DNA of 56,215 nucleotides from DAOTTY01 sp034437575 (GTDB lineage Bacteria > Chloroflexota > Anaerolineae > Aggregatilineales > Phototrophicaceae), in assembly GCA_034437575.1 (NCBI GenBank), contig DAOTTY010000136.1, positions 1-56,215 of the forward strand. Direction: 5' to 3'. This document shows, one piece after another, positions 16,478 to 23,807 of the stretch; the stretch's first letter is position 1; every line of letters begins with the position of its first letter. The translations under genes were made by a program, and so were the position numbers. The notes beneath the pieces were generated by a model. That model did no database searches. It was given only the letters and a program-made list of their open reading frames with translations, and had not been told where the DNA came from.

Positions 16478-17593
16478 ATGAACTCTGGCGAAAGCATATG
16501 GCAGCGCTTCGACTTTTTGCTTTTTGGCACGACAATTGTGTTGATTGTGTTCGGCATTTTGATGATCCGCAGTGCCACCCTGGGCGCGGTTGACCCCACG
16601 CTCATTAGCCGTGTGCCCGACCAGATTCGCTATGCGCTGATTGGCCTTGTCGTTATTTTTGTGTTCACGGTCATTGACTATCGCTTGCTTGGTGGGCTGC
16701 ACATGTGGCTGTACTTGCTCATGGTGGGTTTGCTGGCGCTCGTGCCGCCATTTGGTGTTGTGGGTGATGCTGGTGCCCGCCGTTGGCTGAACCTGGGTAT
16801 CCTTATTCAGCCTTCGGAACTGGGCAAAATCATCATCATCATCACGCTTGGGCATCATCTGGCCAATAACTATCAAAAGCTAGGGAGCTTGTGGGCGCTG
16901 TTCCAATCTCTGCTGCACATCTTGCTGCCTATCATCCTGATTTTTATACAACCTGACCTGGGAACAACGATTGTGTTCCTCGTCCTGTGGGCAGTGATGG
17001 TGTGGGGGGCAGGGTTGCGTATCCGTCATATTATGCTTGGGGCGGTTGTGGGTATTGTCTCGGCCCCCGTCTTGTGGGCGCAAATGGAACCCTACCAGCA
17101 GGCACGCATCACAACGTTTGTGCGCTGTTCTGTGCAAACATGCGCCGCTGACGACGATGATTATTACAATATCCGGCAGGCCCTTATCAGCATTGGCAAC
17201 GGCGGTGTGACCGGGCTTGGCTACGCCAACGGTACTCAGGGCCAGCTTCGCTTTTTGCGCGTGCGCCACACCGATTTCATCTTCAGCCAGATTGCCGAGG
17301 AATTCGGTTTTATTGGCGGTATGGCCGTGATGGGAGGGATTGGCCTGGTCATTATGCGGATATTGCGTGGGGCACGGCTGGCGGTTGACCCACTCGGCAG
17401 CCTCATTTGTTATGGTGTGGCAGGAATGATCTTCTTCCAGACGGTTGTCTCCATTGGCATGAACTTAAACATGCTGCCCGTAACTGGCCTCACGTTACCG
17501 TTTATCAGTTCTGGCGGCACAGCGCTGCTTTCCACGATGGCCGGGATTGGATTAGCAGAGAGTGTGATTGTCCGGCGGCGGCGGTTGGAATAG
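16478..17593 (+). CDS. rodA: Peptidoglycan polymerase RodA (SEDS family)
   Basis: 371 residues and about ten membrane helices. SEDS proteins polymerise lipid II and work as a pair with a class B PBP; here the pair would be the mrdA product encoded 3.4 kb upstream. The family motifs are clear: GDAGARRWLNLG, IQPSELGK, the catalytic-Asp region RHTDFIFSQIAEEFGFIG, and TGLTLPFISSGG near the end. The loop before the catalytic region carries two cysteines and an acidic stretch (CSVQTCAADDDD), which is unusual. I call it RodA rather than FtsW because of the mre/mrd neighbourhood; FtsW remains possible given the adjacent min genes. Confidence 0.9.
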   Translation: MNSGESIWQRFDFLLFGTTIVLIVFGILMIRSATLGAVDPTLISRVPDQIRYALIGLVVIFVFTVIDYRLLGGLHMWLYLLMVGLLALVPPFGVVGDAGARRWLNLGILIQPSELGKIIIIITLGHHLANNYQKLGSLWALFQSLLHILLPIILIFIQPDLGTTIVFLVLWAVMVWGAGLRIRHIMLGAVVGIVSAPVLWAQMEPYQQARITTFVRCSVQTCAADDDDYYNIRQALISIGNGGVTGLGYANGTQGQLRFLRVRHTDFIFSQIAEEFGFIGGMAVMGGIGLVIMRILRGARLAVDPLGSLICYGVAGMIFFQTVVSIGMNLNMLPVTGLTLPFISSGGTALLSTMAGIGLAESVIVRRRRLE

Positions 17594-17604
17594 ACTGTGG
17601 CCCT

Positions 17605-17632
17605 TTGTGAACCCCCACCTGTACGCTAAAAT
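17605..17632 (+). promoter_or_regulatory. Promoter for gltX
   Basis: TTGTGA (17605-17610) and TAAAAT (17627-17632) are 16 bp apart, in the gap between rodA and gltX, with a leader of about 30 bases before the ATG. Confidence 0.4.
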
Positions 17633-17670
17633 CTGGCGTATTCTGGTCAATCGAATTCGCGGAGAAAAGC

Positions 17671-19182
17671 ATGACAGAAAATCAAACTGTGCGGGTGCGC
17701 TTCGCACCCAGCCCCACGGGTCCAATGCACATCGGCGGCCTGCGAACGGCTGTTTTTAACTGGCTGTTTGCCCGTCACCACGATGGGACGTTTATCCTCC
17801 GTATTGAGGACACCGACCAGAGCCGCTACAACGCCGAAGCAGAAGGCTTGATCTACCGGGCACTGGCCTGGGTGGGCATGGACATCGACGAAAGCCCGCG
17901 TGACGGCGGCGACTATGGCCCCTATCGCCAGTCCGAGCGGCTGGAACGTTACCGCGAGTGGGCGACGTGGTTGGTGGAAAACGGCAAAGCCTATTACGAC
18001 TACACCACATCAGACGAGTTAGCGCAGATCAACGAAGCCAAGAAAAAACGGGGCGAGCCGCCCGGATACGACCGCCGTCACCGTGACATCAGCGATGAGG
18101 AACGCGCCCGTCTGAAGGCCGAGGGACGCCCGGAGGTCATTCGCTTCAAAATGCCGCTTACGGGCAACACGCAGGTCGAAGATATGCTGCGCGGCAAAAT
18201 CGACTTTGACAACAGCACGCTTGGCGATACGGTTTTACTGAAGTCGGACGGGTTCCCGACGTATCATCTGGCGAACGTGGTTGATGACCATTTCATGGAA
18301 ATTTCACATATTTTGCGGGCTAACGAGTGGATTGCATCTGCGCCGCTGCATAAGCAATTGTACGCGGCATTCGGCTGGCAAATGCCGCAGATCATGCACT
18401 TGCCGGTACTGCTCAACCCGAATGGCAAGGGCAAAATGAGCAAGCGCGAGCTTCAGGACGATAAAGGTAACATTATCCCGGTCTTGGTTCATCGCTACGA
18501 GGAACTTGGCTATCTGCCTGACGCCATGATGAACTTTTTGACTAATATCGGTTGGACGTTTGGCGGTGACCAGGAAATTTTCACGGTGGAAGAAGCTATC
18601 GAGCGCTTTGATGGCACGCGCATCAACCCAGCCAACAGTGCCTTCCCCATGGATAAGTTGCGCTGGTTTAATGGCATCTACATGCGTGAAAAAACGTCAG
18701 TGGAGGAGCTAATTGAGAAGTTCAAGCCGATTCTTGAAGAAAACGGCTTGCCTGTTAATGAGGAAAAGCTGCGAATTATCGTCCCAGCGATTCAAACTCG
18801 CATTGAAACGTTAAATGAATTTATTGACATCGCCGGGTTTGTGTTCAGTGAGGAATTCGAGCCAGCATCGGCGGAAGAACACATCCAGAAGAAAATGGAC
18901 GCCGAAAGCACCCGCCGTGCCCTCCAGATTGCTCACGACGCACTCAGGAATATGGAATTTGACGTTGAAGCAATGGAAGAGCCAATGCGTCAGCTTGCTA
19001 AAGACAATGACTTGAAGGTTGGTCAGCTATTTGGCACGCTGCGCGTAGCAACCAGCGCTCAAAAAATTGCCCCGCCGTTGTTTGACACGTTTGTTGCATT
19101 AGGCAAGGATGAAACCCTACGCCGGATTGAGCAGTCAATTGCGATTTTGAACACGAAGATTCTGGAAAATGCAGAAAGTTAG
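17671..19182 (+). CDS. gltX: Glutamyl-tRNA synthetase (class I)
   Basis: 503 residues. It charges tRNA(Glu) with glutamate in the cytoplasm. The HIGH-type motif is PTGPMHIGGLRTAVFNW (residues about 13-29) and the KMSKS-type motif is GKGKMSKRE (about 255), followed by the anticodon-binding helical domains (about 330-503). GGAGAAAAGC precedes the ATG. The next gene downstream is tRNA-Gln. In bacteria lacking GlnRS, a non-discriminating GluRS also charges tRNA(Gln) and GatCAB converts the product; the adjacency hints at that but cannot prove it. Confidence 0.97.
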   Translation: MTENQTVRVRFAPSPTGPMHIGGLRTAVFNWLFARHHDGTFILRIEDTDQSRYNAEAEGLIYRALAWVGMDIDESPRDGGDYGPYRQSERLERYREWATWLVENGKAYYDYTTSDELAQINEAKKKRGEPPGYDRRHRDISDEERARLKAEGRPEVIRFKMPLTGNTQVEDMLRGKIDFDNSTLGDTVLLKSDGFPTYHLANVVDDHFMEISHILRANEWIASAPLHKQLYAAFGWQMPQIMHLPVLLNPNGKGKMSKRELQDDKGNIIPVLVHRYEELGYLPDAMMNFLTNIGWTFGGDQEIFTVEEAIERFDGTRINPANSAFPMDKLRWFNGIYMREKTSVEELIEKFKPILEENGLPVNEEKLRIIVPAIQTRIETLNEFIDIAGFVFSEEFEPASAEEHIQKKMDAESTRRALQIAHDALRNMEFDVEAMEEPMRQLAKDNDLKVGQLFGTLRVATSAQKIAPPLFDTFVALGKDETLRRIEQSIAILNTKILENAES

Positions 19183-19184
19183 CC

Positions 19185-19213
19185 TTGAACTGGCGTCTGT
19201 GAGTTCCTATAAT
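19185..19213 (+). promoter_or_regulatory. Strong promoter for tRNA-Gln
   Basis: TTGAAC (19185-19190) and a perfect TATAAT (19208-19213) are separated by 17 bp. The predicted start is about 5 bases before the mature tRNA, so the 5' leader is very short. Confidence 0.75.
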
Positions 19214-19224
19214 TCAGGGCGTAG

Positions 19225-19296
19225 TGGGAGATAGTTTAATCGGCAGAACAACGGATTCTGGTTCCGTTAGTCTAGGTTCGAGTCCTGGTCTCCCAG
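19225..19296 (+). tRNA. tRNA-Gln (anticodon CUG)
   Basis: The 72-base sequence folds as a cloverleaf: acceptor TGGGAGA/TCTCCCA, D arm with GTTTAATCGGCAGAAC, anticodon stem ACGGA/TCCGT around TTCTGGT (anticodon CTG at loop positions 34-36), and T arm CTAGG-TTCGAGT-CCTGG. The discriminator base is G. CCA is not encoded. It reads the CAG codon. A strong promoter precedes it and a terminator follows. Confidence 0.97.
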
Positions 19297-19319
19297 TTAT
19301 TCCAACAGGCTTGTCCCCA

Positions 19320-19352
19320 AGCGCCACCCTAGTGGGTGGCGCTCTTCGTTTT
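19320..19352 (+). terminator. Intrinsic terminator after tRNA-Gln
   Basis: A perfect 10-bp stem AGCGCCACCC/GGGTGGCGCT (19320-19329 and 19334-19343) with a 4-base loop TAGT, followed by CTTCGTTTT. It closes the tRNA transcript and any read-through from gltX. Confidence 0.85.
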
Positions 19353-19694
19353 GACATTCGCTAGTTTTTTTGGCTTCTTGGAGTCTTGCGTGGTAAACAA
19401 ATTTTCGGGTGGACTTCACTACCGTACAGAACTCGTAAGTCAGGATATATGGGAAAATAATGACTAGGCTTGTGGGAGAGGAGAACTGAGTAAGGGGCAA
19501 CACAGGGAAAACGCGATTGCCCTGCACAAATTGCCGCGTCGGCTCCAACACACCTCTGACGAAATAACCACCGTCACACGGCGTCCATATAATGCAGCAC
19601 CCCCCTATGCTACAATAGCCAACTGAATGCTGGTCATGGGCGTTTCATAAGGCTGTGAGGCGCATTTTCTTTGGGGAGGCGAAACCTTCAAATC
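19353..19694. other. Non-coding gap between the tRNA terminator and the HEAT-repeat gene
   Basis: No convincing gene is seen. An 84-codon minus-strand frame (19297-19551) runs through the terminator and has no known features. Around 19465-19500 lies cttgtgggagaggag, a core shared with degenerate repeat copies near 1490 and 33920. A TATAAT (19588-19593) and a TACAAT (19611-19616) are candidate -10 boxes for the HEAT gene, with poor -35 partners. Confidence 0.4.
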
Positions 19695-20513
19695 ATGGGA
19701 AGTAAATACGACATGGAACGACTGCTGGAACAACTCAAGCACACTGATGAGTCCATCCGGTACGACGCCGCTCAGCAGCTTGGGCGCAGCGGCGACGAAC
19801 AGGCCATCACGGGCCTGGTAGCTATCCTGGGGGACGAAAACCCGAAGGTGAAGTACGCGGCCCTGAGCAGTCTGGTTAAAATCGGCAGTGTAGACGCCGC
19901 CACCCCCACCATCCGGGCACTGCTGGACGATGTAGACAGCCGCCTGTGGAAGCTCATCACGCTGGATATTGGGATGCGCCTGCGGAACGGCCTGTTTGAC
20001 ATGATCGAGCCGGACAACGCCGCCGTCGCCGATATGCTTGTGAGTGCGTTGGATCGCAACGACCTGACCGAAGGCCAGCGGGCGCTCATCATCCGCATGA
20101 TTGGCCGCACCGAAGACACGCGCATGGTGCCGACGTTCATTGATATGCTGATGATCGCCAGTGAGATGATCCAGGGGGCCGCTGCTGAGGCACTCGGCCA
20201 CATCGGGGATGAACGAAGTGTGGAACCGCTGCTGACCGTGCTGGACGATGCCGACAGCGCTGTGCGGGAAATTGCCATCAATGCGCTGGCCCGCATTGGC
20301 GACATCCGGGCGGCAGACACGCTGCTGCCCATGTTGGAAAGCGGCGACGAGTGGACGCGCCGGGCGGCTGCGCTGGCCCTGGCTGACCTGGGCGACCGCC
20401 GCGCCGTGCGGCCCCTGCTGCGGATGCTGCGCGAAGATGAAAATCAAGAGGTGCGTAAGGCGGCGGATGCCGCCCTCGCCAAGCTCATCCCCAGCGGCGA
20501 AGACGACCACTAA
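19695..20513 (+). CDS. HEAT-repeat (PBS-lyase-type) protein
   Basis: 272 residues from ATG 19695; ATG 19713 is an equally reasonable start (GGGAAG lies about 10 bases before it). The whole chain is a run of about eight short helical repeats of the type IRYDAAQQLGRSGDEQAITGL..., typical HEAT_2/PBS-lyase repeats that form a protein-binding solenoid. Examples of the repeat signature are SVEPLLTVLDDADSAVREIAINALARIGD and AVRPLLRMLREDENQEVRKAADAAL, here quoted as two motifs. No catalytic domain, signal peptide or membrane segment is seen, so it is likely a soluble scaffold. Such repeats are best known from phycobilin lyases, but most free-standing bacterial copies are of unknown function. A strong terminator separates it from the convergent greA. 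Confidence 0.85.
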   Translation: MGSKYDMERLLEQLKHTDESIRYDAAQQLGRSGDEQAITGLVAILGDENPKVKYAALSSLVKIGSVDAATPTIRALLDDVDSRLWKLITLDIGMRLRNGLFDMIEPDNAAVADMLVSALDRNDLTEGQRALIIRMIGRTEDTRMVPTFIDMLMIASEMIQGAAAEALGHIGDERSVEPLLTVLDDADSAVREIAINALARIGDIRAADTLLPMLESGDEWTRRAAALALADLGDRRAVRPLLRMLREDENQEVRKAADAALAKLIPSGEDDH

Positions 20514-20528
20514 GCTCGTCAATCAGGA

Positions 20529-20552
20529 CGGGGTGCCGTTCAGGGCACCCCG
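20529..20552. terminator. Bidirectional terminator between the HEAT-repeat gene and greA
   Basis: A perfect 9-bp stem CGGGGTGCC/GGCACCCCG (20529-20537 and 20544-20552) with a 6-base loop, followed by TTTGCGTT on the plus strand. It sits between two convergent genes and can serve both. Confidence 0.8.
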
Positions 20553-20565
20553 TTTGCGTTGTGGG

Positions 20566-21045
20566 TTATTTTACATCTTCAAAGCGCAAAATTTCGTAGC
20601 GCACCTTGCCTTCGGGCGTCTTCACAGTGACCACATCGCCCACACGCTTGCCCAGCAGGGCCTGCCCCACCGGCGACTTGGTTGAAATACCCCGGCGGCT
20701 GTGAACCACTTCAGCGCTGTCCAGCAGGTCAAATACAATTTCGTCACCCGCTTCAAGGTCTTTCACCACCAATCGGTCACCGGGATTGGCTGCGTCGGGG
20801 TCGGGGTCTTCTTCCATGACGACTGCATTTGCCAAAATGCGTTTGATGTTGGCAATGCGTTCGTCAACATAGTTCTTTTGTGACAAGATGTTAAACAACT
20901 GCGGGTCTTCCCCTTCGCTGTCCGTTTCACTGCGGACTTCGTTCAGGCGCTCTGCAATCTCTGGCAGTTCCACGAACTCCAGGCGGCGCAGCTCTTTACC
21001 CAGGGAATCATAGCCCTCACGGGTTAGGTAGTGCTCATCGGCCAT
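20566..21045 (-). CDS. greA: Transcription elongation factor GreA
   Basis: 159 residues, normal for the family. GreA enters the RNA polymerase secondary channel and stimulates cleavage of backtracked RNA. The N-terminal coiled coil (about 1-75) begins YLTREGYDSLGKEL and includes the acidic hairpin tip NEVRSETDSEGEDPQ; two or more acidic tip residues are present, as required for cleavage. The C-terminal FKBP-like domain ends STKSPVGQALLGKRVGDVV, the Gre signature. AAAGG lies 7 bases before the ATG. A TATAAT-like -10 is at 21082-21087 on the minus strand. Confidence 0.96.
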   Translation of the reverse strand: MADEHYLTREGYDSLGKELRRLEFVELPEIAERLNEVRSETDSEGEDPQLFNILSQKNYVDERIANIKRILANAVVMEEDPDPDAANPGDRLVVKDLEAGDEIVFDLLDSAEVVHSRRGISTKSPVGQALLGKRVGDVVTVKTPEGKVRYEILRFEDVK

Positions 21046-21129
21046 AGGGTTGCCTTTCCAAACATTAGCGGTGTGTAGTGAATTATAAGTAAACAGGGGT
21101 GCTGGCGCGTAAGCAAACGATGTGAAATT

Positions 21130-21158
21130 TTAACAGATGCAGGCAATCACACTAAAAT
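21130..21158 (+). promoter_or_regulatory. Promoter for the flavin-reductase-like gene
   Basis: TTAACA (21130-21135) and TAAAAT (21153-21158) are 17 bp apart, giving a leader of about 13 bases before the first ATG (21178). Confidence 0.55.
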
Positions 21159-21177
21159 GTGAGAAGATTTTAAGGAG

Positions 21178-21825
21178 ATGGATACGGCTGTCAATATGCA
21201 AATTCATACAGAACCCCTAACCGCGTTAGATCGCACCGTGTACAAAATTCTGTACGCGGCTGTTACGCCGCGCCCCATTGCTTGGGTCAGCACGGTAGAC
21301 GCCGACGGCACCCCCAACCTGGCCCCATACAGCTTTTTCAACGCCATCTGTTCGCACCCGCCCTCGCTGTTGTTTTGCCCCAGCTACCGCGAAGCTCCCA
21401 ATCCCAAAGACACACTGGCCAACATCCGGGCGACGGGCGAGTTTGTGGTGAACTTCGTCACAGAAAGCAACGCCGCTGCCATGAACATCACCGCGCAAGA
21501 AACCGCCCCCCATGTGAACGAGTTTGAGCAGGCAAACCTCACCCCACTGCCATCGGAAGTGGTCAAAGCGCCGCGTGTGGCCGAAAGCCCCATCCACTTT
21601 GAGTGCCGCCTTAACCAGATTGTGCCCGTCAGTGAGGCCCCCGGCGGGGGCTATGTGGTGATTGGTACCGTTGTCATGATGCATGTGGACGACAGCATCT
21701 ACGACGCCGAAAATAACTACATCGACTTTGATGCCTACCCGGTGATAGGCCGTATGGCGGGTAATGGCTACACCACCACCCGCCACCGCTTCGACCTGCG
21801 CCGCCCGCCGTCTGATCTGCGCTAA
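21178..21825 (+). CDS. Flavin reductase-like (DIM6/NTAB family) FMN-binding protein
   Basis: 215 residues. The split-barrel fold binds FMN. Family wording is clear: AAVTPRPIAWVSTVDADGTPNLAPYSFFNAIC (quoted here as the TPRPIAWVST and NLAPYSFFNA motifs), then DTLANIRATGEFVVN, and PIHFECRL. Members transfer hydride from NAD(P)H to flavin or act as small flavoproteins of unknown substrate. The start is unsure: AAGGAG (21172-21177) touches the ATG at 21178 directly, and the next ATG at 21196 is 18 bases away, so neither has ideal spacing. Its stop codon overlaps the stop of the convergent gene on the other strand (21822-21825). Confidence 0.85.
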   Translation: MDTAVNMQIHTEPLTALDRTVYKILYAAVTPRPIAWVSTVDADGTPNLAPYSFFNAICSHPPSLLFCPSYREAPNPKDTLANIRATGEFVVNFVTESNAAAMNITAQETAPHVNEFEQANLTPLPSEVVKAPRVAESPIHFECRLNQIVPVSEAPGGGYVVIGTVVMMHVDDSIYDAENNYIDFDAYPVIGRMAGNGYTTTRHRFDLRRPPSDLR

Positions 21826-22736
21826 TCCACAAACTCGTCACGGATGCCCTGCACCCGCATCAGGTCGCGCAGCGCATCCGTCGCCGCCCGCTGTGTAAAC
21901 ACCACCCGCGAAAATACGTTAATCCGTACCAGTTCTGCAATAGCGCGGCGCAGCGCGTTGGCCTCGTCTACGTACTGATCGAGATACGCTTTCAGTTGAG
22001 CCTTACGCGGCTTGCTGGGTGCAATAAACAGCGGGTAGCCGTTTTCGTCCATCGCCTTGTCGCCCCCGGTGAAGTTCAAAATCGTGCGATGGCCAGTTGC
22101 CGCCCGCACCAACGCCCTGAAGAAGTCCGCCGCGTGCATCCGGTCTGGCGTGATAACGATGTCCCCCTCAAAGGTTTGCTCGCCATGCGTAATGGTGAGG
22201 GCGCTCAGGTCTTCCGCGAAGTGCATCAGGTACTTCCGCATCCGGTTGCTGCTCTTGATGAATTCGTTGTAGTGCGTTTCGCGGGCCACGTCGTTATCGT
22301 GGATGCCGTAGGGCGCAAACAGCGGGTAGCCGTCGGTAGAATGCGCTGGGATGATGTCTTTCTCGTTGTTACCATCACTAAAGAAGATGATCAACGGTTC
22401 GCGGTAGCGAAATTCGTCAATGGCAATTTCCAGAGCGGTTGCACCGCCAAACGTGCGCGGGCTAATTTCAAACAGGTTGATTTTGGCGTTCTTACGCGCC
22501 GCCACTTCCATCGGCTGGTGGACTTCGTAATCGTAGGTGGTGCCGTGCGTTGCCGGGTGAATTTGCGGGTCGTAAAACAGCACATCGTTGCGCGTCAGCC
22601 ACGCATTGATCTGATCGCGTTCAGCGTTTCGCAGCCGGTTGCCATCGGCACTCCAGATGTTACACGCCCCACCACTGAACACCACCACATTTTCAGACTC
22701 GGTCAGGTCTTTGGCGAGCTTCCAGTTAATGGCCAT
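21822..22736 (-). CDS. Conserved protein of unknown function, possibly nucleoside 2-deoxyribosyltransferase-like
   Basis: 304 residues. The N-terminal part (about 15-125) has a Rossmann-like start VVVFSGGACNIW followed by VLFYDPQIHPATHGTTYDYE and KINLFEISPRTFGGATALEIA, which recalls nucleoside 2-deoxyribosyltransferase-like proteins where an Asp-Pro and a late Glu matter. I am not certain of this link. The rest (about 130-304) has IIFFSDGNNEKDIIPAHS and a helical C-terminus and belongs to no family I can name. AGGAGTTTGAG gives a good Shine-Dalgarno for the ATG at 22736. It is expressed divergently from nothing close; the gene upstream (22814-23455) reads in the same direction about 77 bp away. 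Confidence 0.75.
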   Translation of the reverse strand: MAINWKLAKDLTESENVVVFSGGACNIWSADGNRLRNAERDQINAWLTRNDVLFYDPQIHPATHGTTYDYEVHQPMEVAARKNAKINLFEISPRTFGGATALEIAIDEFRYREPLIIFFSDGNNEKDIIPAHSTDGYPLFAPYGIHDNDVARETHYNEFIKSSNRMRKYLMHFAEDLSALTITHGEQTFEGDIVITPDRMHAADFFRALVRAATGHRTILNFTGGDKAMDENGYPLFIAPSKPRKAQLKAYLDQYVDEANALRRAIAELVRINVFSRVVFTQRAATDALRDLMRVQGIRDEFVD

Positions 22737-22813
22737 CTCAAACTCCTGTCGTTGGCCGGGTTTGTTCGCTAAGCCATCATTTTAGCAAAGGCCGCGCAAT
22801 CCGGCACATGGCA

Positions 22814-23455
22814 TCAAACGGTATTTGCCGCCATTCGCGCTGCTACGGCCCCCAGCAGCCCCGCCATGTACCCTTCTGCCGGGCAGGCCAGGGCTTTATC
22901 TACCACATAATGCGCCCCCTGTGGAGTGGTGACGATCATCCCCACCCGGCCATAAGCATGATGCACCCCTTGCACCGTCCAGCTTTCGCTGTTGTGCGTG
23001 TACGGGTACACTGTGCCCCCCAAGCTAACGGTGCCCCACAGCCAATCCCGGTAGACATCCGCGAAGGGAGGCACCCCGGCCCCAGTAAGGTGTGCCCGCA
23101 CCAACGCAAATGCATACGCACTGCACACGTCCCCAAACCCGCTCACTGCAAACGCAATTTCCGGCTCGCGTAGGCCCACAGTCGGGTTGATAGCCCGCAG
23201 CTCCGCCTCGAACGTAGCGGCCAACGCCATGACATGCTCCAGCCAGCCAGCCGCTGCTACAGATGCCGGAACCGCCACCAGCACCCGCTCGCGCACGGTA
23301 TGCAGGTCAGCCCCGGCGCGGTCGATGTGTCCCAGGTTTGTCACGTCTTTCGGTTGAAATAAGGCAATGCTGAAAGTCTCAGGTAATTTGTATTGCGTAC
23401 AAAATTCAGATAGCGGGGTAAAGTGATACACGGAGTCGTCAATCATTAATCTCAT
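22814..23455 (-). CDS. Hypothetical protein
   Basis: 213 residues with no motif that I recognise. The composition is that of a soluble alpha/beta protein, with a central segment EIAFAVSGFGDVCSAYAFALVRAHLTG read as a hydrophobic helix region, and a C-terminus rich in Gly and Ala (GYMAGLLGAVAARMA). A very good Shine-Dalgarno (GGAGGAG, 5 bases before the ATG) supports it as a real gene. It is read in the same direction as the deoxyribosyltransferase-like gene and may be co-transcribed with it. Confidence 0.7.
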   Translation of the reverse strand: MRLMIDDSVYHFTPLSEFCTQYKLPETFSIALFQPKDVTNLGHIDRAGADLHTVRERVLVAVPASVAAAGWLEHVMALAATFEAELRAINPTVGLREPEIAFAVSGFGDVCSAYAFALVRAHLTGAGVPPFADVYRDWLWGTVSLGGTVYPYTHNSESWTVQGVHHAYGRVGMIVTTPQGAHYVVDKALACPAEGYMAGLLGAVAARMAANTV

Positions 23456-23507
23456 ATACTCTCCTCCACGTTGAAAAAACCGTCCGGCTGATGCAGTGCT
23501 TAACGCT

Positions 23508-23635
23508 GTTCAATGGTAACGACGGTAACGACTCAGCTTGCCCCCCACCTCGATGGCTTCGCCGTCGGGGTTCCGCTTCTCTCATCTTGGGGTAAGGGGG
23601 TATTTAAGCAAATACCTGAGTCGTTACGTTCAATG
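23508..23635. mobile_element. MITE-like element with 8-bp target duplication (IS66-like ends)
   Basis: The 8-mer GTTCAATG stands at 23508-23515 and again at 23628-23635. Between them are 112 bp whose ends are inverted: the right end read inward is GTAACGACTCAGG and the left end is GTAACGAC-G-GTAACGACTCAG, so the left terminus carries an extra copy of the first bases. Immediate flanking by a perfect 8-bp direct repeat and ends beginning GTAA are traits of the IS66 family. No reading frame for a transposase fits, so it would be a non-autonomous miniature element. The terminal 12-mer GTAACGACTCAG recurs alone at 33572-33583. The interior holds a small hairpin GTATTTAAGCAAATAC near the right end. 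Confidence 0.6.
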
Positions 23636-23807
23636 TAAGTGAATGTTGAAGCTGTGTACAGATTTGTAACATGAATTTGCTTTTCAACAGAAATGGAGTA
23701 TTCTATGTTTAATTATCTGATTTCATATACCCACACAAACGATTAAGTAATGTGTAAGGTAGTATGTCACAGGGTAACCTGATTAACACTATGGAAGGTA
23801 GACTGCT
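23636..23807. other. Intergenic leader before the ArsR-phosphatase gene
   Basis: No gene is seen. The stretch is AT-rich compared with the flanks and probably holds the promoter and operator of the ArsR-type gene that follows, but no perfect -35/-10 pair or palindrome stands out. Confidence 0.4.

Noticed and set aside
19297..19551. 84-codon minus-strand frame after tRNA-Gln
   Set aside because: It contains the tRNA terminator hairpin and begins without a Shine-Dalgarno; no recognisable feature.
23516..23627. CRISPR array or attachment site
   Set aside because: There are only two inverted ends and one pair of flanking direct repeats, not regularly spaced repeats; a MITE explains it better.
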